The position numbers and the translations under genes were made by a program. This document shows, piece by piece, positions 60,599 to 64,000 of a DNA stretch of 64,000 nt; within the stretch, counting starts at the first letter, position 1; each line of letters starts with the position of its first letter. The notes below the pieces were generated by a model. It saw only the letters and a list, made by a program, of their open reading frames with translations, searched no databases and had not been told where the DNA came from. This DNA is from Pseudomonas sp. B20(2017). GTDB lineage: Bacteria > Pseudomonadota > Gammaproteobacteria > Pseudomonadales > Pseudomonadaceae. Location of the stretch: positions 82,353 to 146,352 of the forward strand of contig NZ_NEJP01000017.1 in assembly GCF_002113125.1 (NCBI RefSeq), in the 5' to 3' direction.

Positions 60599-63500
60599 AT
60601 GCCGAAATCTGTTGACCGTATTCCGCCGATGCCGCGTATTCAGGCCATTGATCCACGGCATTCCGAACAGAGCTGGGAAAGTGCACCGCAACTGCTGGCC
60701 GCGCTCAACGGCGCCCGGCTCGGCGCCTGGTACTGGGACATCGAGCGCGGGCAAATCAGCTGGTCGCGGGGAACGCAGGCGCTATTCGGCTTTGATCCAC
60801 GTCAACCGCTCCCTGAAGATCTGGAATACCTCGACCTGCTTCCGCCGGAAGACCGGGCAAAAACCGTGCGCGCCTTTCACGCCGTCATCGCCGGCGCACC
60901 ACTGGAACAGGCGATGCACCACCGCATCCGCTGGCCCGACGGCAGTCTGCACTGGCTGGAAATCAACGGCAGCCTGCTGCCGGACAAGCATGGCCGGCCC
61001 CGAATGATCGGGGTGATCCGCGAAATCACCCACCAAAGGCAGCGGGAACAGGCCCTCAGCAGTTCGGAGAAACGCTTTGCCACACTGTTCCACCTGTGCC
61101 CGAACATGGTGTTGCTGACTCGCCAGGAAGACGGCCTGATCACCGAAGCCAACCAGTATTTCGAAAGCCTCTTTGGCTGGCCGGTGCAGAGCGCCATCGG
61201 CCGCACCACGCTGGAGCTGGGCTTGTGGGTGCATCCGGAGCAACGGGCGGAGCTGGTCAAAAAAACCAAGGCCAAGGGCGAACTGATCAGCATGGAAGTG
61301 CAGTTCCGCGCCAGCAACGGCCAGATACACGACGGTATTCTCAGTGCACAAAAGGTCGAGCTCGAAGGCCAGCCGTACCTGCTCAGCACTTTTCTAGACA
61401 CCACCGAGCGCAAAGCCGCCGAACATGCCCTGAAAGACAGCCAGGAACGCCTCGATCTGGCACTGGACTCAGCCCAGCTCGGCACCTGGGACTGGCACAT
61501 TCCCAGCGGCATGCTTTATGGCTCGGCGCGGGCTGCGCAATTGCATGGCCTGGAGCCAAAGCCGTTTCATGAATCGTTCGAGGAGTTCTTCGAAGGCGTG
61601 CCCGGGGAAGAGCGCGACACCATGCGCGATGCCTATCGCAGCCTGCGCGAAGGCCCGGCCGGCAATTATCAGCTGACCTATCGAGTGCAACTGCCGGACG
61701 GCAGCTCGCGCTATCTGGAAAGCCGCGCCCGCCTCTATCGCGATGACAACGGCGTACCTCTGCGAATGGCCGGCACCCTGCTGGACATCACCGACCAGGT
61801 CGAGCGCGAACAACGGCTGGTGGCCTCGGAGGAGAAATTCGCCACGCTCTTTCAGGTCAGCCCCGACCCGATCTGCGTGACCCGCCAGGAAACCGGGGAG
61901 TTTATCGAAATCAATTCCAGCTTCAGCCAGACCTTCGGCTGGAGCGCCGCCGACATCATCGGTCGCACCGCCGAAGAAATCGGTCTGTGGGATGCGTCGG
62001 CGAAAAGCCTGCAACGGATCGAACGGGTGATCCGCGAACAGGGCCTGAGCAATGTCGCGATCATCGTCCAGCACAAGGACGGTCAGTCGCTGACCTGCGT
62101 GATTTCCAGCCGGCAGATCAGCGTCGGCAACCAGCCGTGCATCGTCACGACGTTGCGCGACATCACCCAGCAACAGCGCTCGGAAGCGGCGCTCAAGGCC
62201 AGCGAGGAAAAATTCGCCAAGGCGTTCCACTCCAGCCCCGACGCCATCACCATCACCGAGCGCGACACCGGGCGCTATCTGGAGGTCAACGACGGTTTCT
62301 GCCGCCTGACCGGCTATCGTGCCGACGAAGTAGTGGGCAAAACCGTGTACCAGGTCGGCATCTGGGCCGAGGAAAAACAACGTTCGGCACTGCTCGCCGA
62401 ACTTCAGATCAAGGGCCGCGTGCACCATCAGGAAATGCTCGGGCGCAACAAGCGTGGCGAGATATTGACCGTAGAAGTCTCGGTCGAGCCGATCATCCTC
62501 AACGAAACCGCTTGCCTGCTGCTTACCGCCCGTGACGTCAGCCTGCTGAAGAACGCCGAGGCGCAGATCCGGCATCTGGCTTATCACGATCCGCTGACCA
62601 ACCTGCCCAACCGCGCTCTGTTGATGGATCGCCTGAGCCAGCAGATCGCCCTGCTTAAACGCCACAACCTGCGCGGAGCGCTGCTGTTTCTGGATCTGGA
62701 TCACTTCAAGCACATCAACGACTCGCTCGGCCACCCGGTCGGCGACACGGTGCTGAAAATCATCACCGCGCGACTTGAAGCCAGCGTGCGCATGGAAGAC
62801 ACCGTGGCGCGACTCGGTGGCGATGAATTCGTGGTGTTGCTCAGCGGCCTGGAAGGTACTCGCAACGAAGTCAGCGCACAGGTGCGCGATCTGGCCGACA
62901 CCATCCGAGAACTGCTGTCGGAACCGATGTTCCTCGACGGCCAGCGCCTGCAAGTGACACCGAGCATTGGTGTGGCACTGATTCCCGACCACGGATCGAC
63001 CCCGACCGACTTGCTCAAGCGCGCCGACATCGCGCTGTACCGGGCCAAGGACTCGGGACGCAACACCACGCAGATGTACCACAACACCATGCAGAAGGCG
63101 GCCAGCGAGCGCCAGCGCATGGAGACCGATTTGCGCCTGGCTTTGTCGCGCAACGAATTCACCATGCATTACCAGCCGCAAATCGACGCCAAGGACAACC
63201 GCATCATCGGCGCCGAAGCGCTGGTGCGCTGGAATCACCCGGAACTGGGCGCCCAATCGCCCGCAGAGTTCATCAAAGTGCTGGAGGATAGTGGTCTCAT
63301 TCTGGAGGTTGGCACCTGGATCCTTGATGAGGCCTGCTGCGCCTTCAAGGCATTGATCGCCGAAGGCCTGATCGATCCTCTGGCGTTCACTCTTTGCGTG
63401 AACATCAGCCCCCGACAGTTTCGGCAGAACGACTTCGTCGAGCGCATCGAGCACAGCATGACCAGCCATGGCCTGCCCTGCTCGTTGCTGAAACTGGAAA

Positions 63501-63877
63501 TCACCGAAGGCATCGTCATCCAGAATCTGGAAGACACCATCAGCAAGATGCGTCGCCTGAAAAAACTCGGTGTGAGTTTTGCCATGGACGATTTCGGTAC
63601 CGGCTATTCATCGCTGACCTATCTGAAACGATTACCGGTGGACACACTGAAGATTGATCAGTCGTTCATCCGCGACGCCACCACCGACCCCAACGACGCC
63701 GAAATCATCCGCGCCATCGTCGCCATGGCCCGCAGCCTGGAACTGGAAGTGATCGCCGAAGGCGTGGAAACCCCGGAACAGCTGGCCTTCCTGCAAGGAT
63801 TGGGGTGCCATTTGTATCAGGGTTATCTGCACAGCCGGCCGTTGCCGCTGGAGGGGTTGAAAGGATTGCTGGAATGA
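60599..63877 (+). CDS. Multi-PAS diguanylate cyclase/phosphodiesterase
   Basis: A 1092-residue soluble c-di-GMP enzyme. Five PAS domains follow one another at about 35-155, 157-280, 282-405, 412-525 and 534-650; then GGDEF (about 655-820, ARLGGDEFV with the active GGDEF at about 740) and EAL (about 840-1090, IGAEALVRWNHP at about 871 and DDFGTGYSSL near 997). Both catalytic motifs are intact, so it could make or break c-di-GMP depending on PAS input. No TM segment. No strong ribosome-binding site at the ATG (60599). Ligands of the PAS domains cannot be read from sequence. Confidence 0.93.
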   Translation: MPKSVDRIPPMPRIQAIDPRHSEQSWESAPQLLAALNGARLGAWYWDIERGQISWSRGTQALFGFDPRQPLPEDLEYLDLLPPEDRAKTVRAFHAVIAGAPLEQAMHHRIRWPDGSLHWLEINGSLLPDKHGRPRMIGVIREITHQRQREQALSSSEKRFATLFHLCPNMVLLTRQEDGLITEANQYFESLFGWPVQSAIGRTTLELGLWVHPEQRAELVKKTKAKGELISMEVQFRASNGQIHDGILSAQKVELEGQPYLLSTFLDTTERKAAEHALKDSQERLDLALDSAQLGTWDWHIPSGMLYGSARAAQLHGLEPKPFHESFEEFFEGVPGEERDTMRDAYRSLREGPAGNYQLTYRVQLPDGSSRYLESRARLYRDDNGVPLRMAGTLLDITDQVEREQRLVASEEKFATLFQVSPDPICVTRQETGEFIEINSSFSQTFGWSAADIIGRTAEEIGLWDASAKSLQRIERVIREQGLSNVAIIVQHKDGQSLTCVISSRQISVGNQPCIVTTLRDITQQQRSEAALKASEEKFAKAFHSSPDAITITERDTGRYLEVNDGFCRLTGYRADEVVGKTVYQVGIWAEEKQRSALLAELQIKGRVHHQEMLGRNKRGEILTVEVSVEPIILNETACLLLTARDVSLLKNAEAQIRHLAYHDPLTNLPNRALLMDRLSQQIALLKRHNLRGALLFLDLDHFKHINDSLGHPVGDTVLKIITARLEASVRMEDTVARLGGDEFVVLLSGLEGTRNEVSAQVRDLADTIRELLSEPMFLDGQRLQVTPSIGVALIPDHGSTPTDLLKRADIALYRAKDSGRNTTQMYHNTMQKAASERQRMETDLRLALSRNEFTMHYQPQIDAKDNRIIGAEALVRWNHPELGAQSPAEFIKVLEDSGLILEVGTWILDEACCAFKALIAEGLIDPLAFTLCVNISPRQFRQNDFVERIEHSMTSHGLPCSLLKLEITEGIVIQNLEDTISKMRRLKKLGVSFAMDDFGTGYSSLTYLKRLPVDTLKIDQSFIRDATTDPNDAEIIRAIVAMARSLELEVIAEGVETPEQLAFLQGLGCHLYQGYLHSRPLPLEGLKGLLE

Positions 63878-63938
63878 CGGGCACAAAAAAGGGCGCCTTT
63901 CCAGACTGTGTGAAAACACACTGACAGGCCTTAGACCA

Positions 63939-63970
63939 AACGCCCCGACTTATTCGGGGCGTTTGTTTTT
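63939..63970. terminator. Terminator near the right edge
   Basis: AAACGCCCCGA (63938-63948) pairs with TCGGGGCGTTT (63954-63964) followed by GTTTTT. Strong and rightward; it follows the PAS-GGDEF-EAL gene by 62 bases. Confidence 0.88.
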
Positions 63971-64000
63971 GTGCTGAAAAAGGCTCTTCAGCCCATCAGT

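Overview
The window is a stretch of chromosome from a Pseudomonas of the P. fluorescens lineage. This rests on sequence and synteny: the block leuCD-methyltransferase-leuB-asd-asd2-fimV-truA-trpF-accD-folC-dedD-cvpA-purF-metZ-SDR has the usual Pseudomonas order, a REP/REPIN with the fluorescens-type GTGGGAGCGGGCTTGCCCGC core is present, and there are an RsmE-type CsrA and complete inositol and ribose catabolic loci. Base composition is GC-rich throughout and almost every gap is short. There is no insertion sequence, prophage, CRISPR array or obvious island; most of the window is core or conserved accessory genome.

Layout. 1-9.3 kb: myo-inositol catabolism. iolC(fused)-iolE-iolB-iolA-iolI-iolD run leftwards out of the window; an RpiR-family regulator (iolR) and a Gfo/Idh/MocA dehydrogenase run rightwards, and both intergenic regions carry the same AT-rich GGAATATTT repeats. 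9.3-17 kb: tRNA-Pro(GGG), then the translation operon thrS-infC-rpmI-rplT-pheS-pheT-ihfA-merR (leftward), with infC starting at a non-ATG ATT codon and a perfect 14-bp hairpin before pheS. 17-19.3 kb: small genes (secreted 4-Cys protein, cold-shock protein, I78 inhibitor lipoprotein, two hypotheticals). 19.4-26.5 kb: ribose locus rbsB-A-C-R-K-D plus an exported nucleoside hydrolase, with a sigma70 promoter and a perfect LacI-type operator. 26.5-34.6 kb: a mixed segment with ansB (periplasmic glutaminase-asparaginase, apparent sigma54/AauR control), an SOS-box-controlled DUF1654-endA pair, a siderophore-interacting reductase, a SPOR lipoprotein, rsmE, DUF2214 and GNAT genes, tRNA-Val(GAC) and a PuuB-like oxidase.

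34.6-40.2 kb: a periplasmic molybdenum hydroxylase (Tat-exported large subunit, 2Fe-2S subunit, tri-haem cytochrome c) with its XdhC maturation factor. 40.6-41.1 kb: a tRNA operon Val(TAC)-Asp-Asp with its promoter and terminator. 41.1-59.5 kb: the long leftward biosynthetic block (SDR, metZ, purF, cvpA, dedD, folC, accD, trpF, truA, fimV, asd-like, asd, leuB, methyltransferase, leuD, leuC). 59.6-64 kb: LysR regulator divergent from leuC, and a 1092-residue protein with five PAS domains plus GGDEF and EAL.

I found no convincing wholly new system. The observations most worth a second look are regulatory or evolutionary: the AauR/sigma54 promoter of ansB, the LexA box in front of DUF1654-endA, the shared iol operators, the catalytically dead Asd paralogue beside asd, the export logic of the molybdenum enzyme, the pheS hairpin, and slippage-prone hexamer arrays in fimV and dedD.
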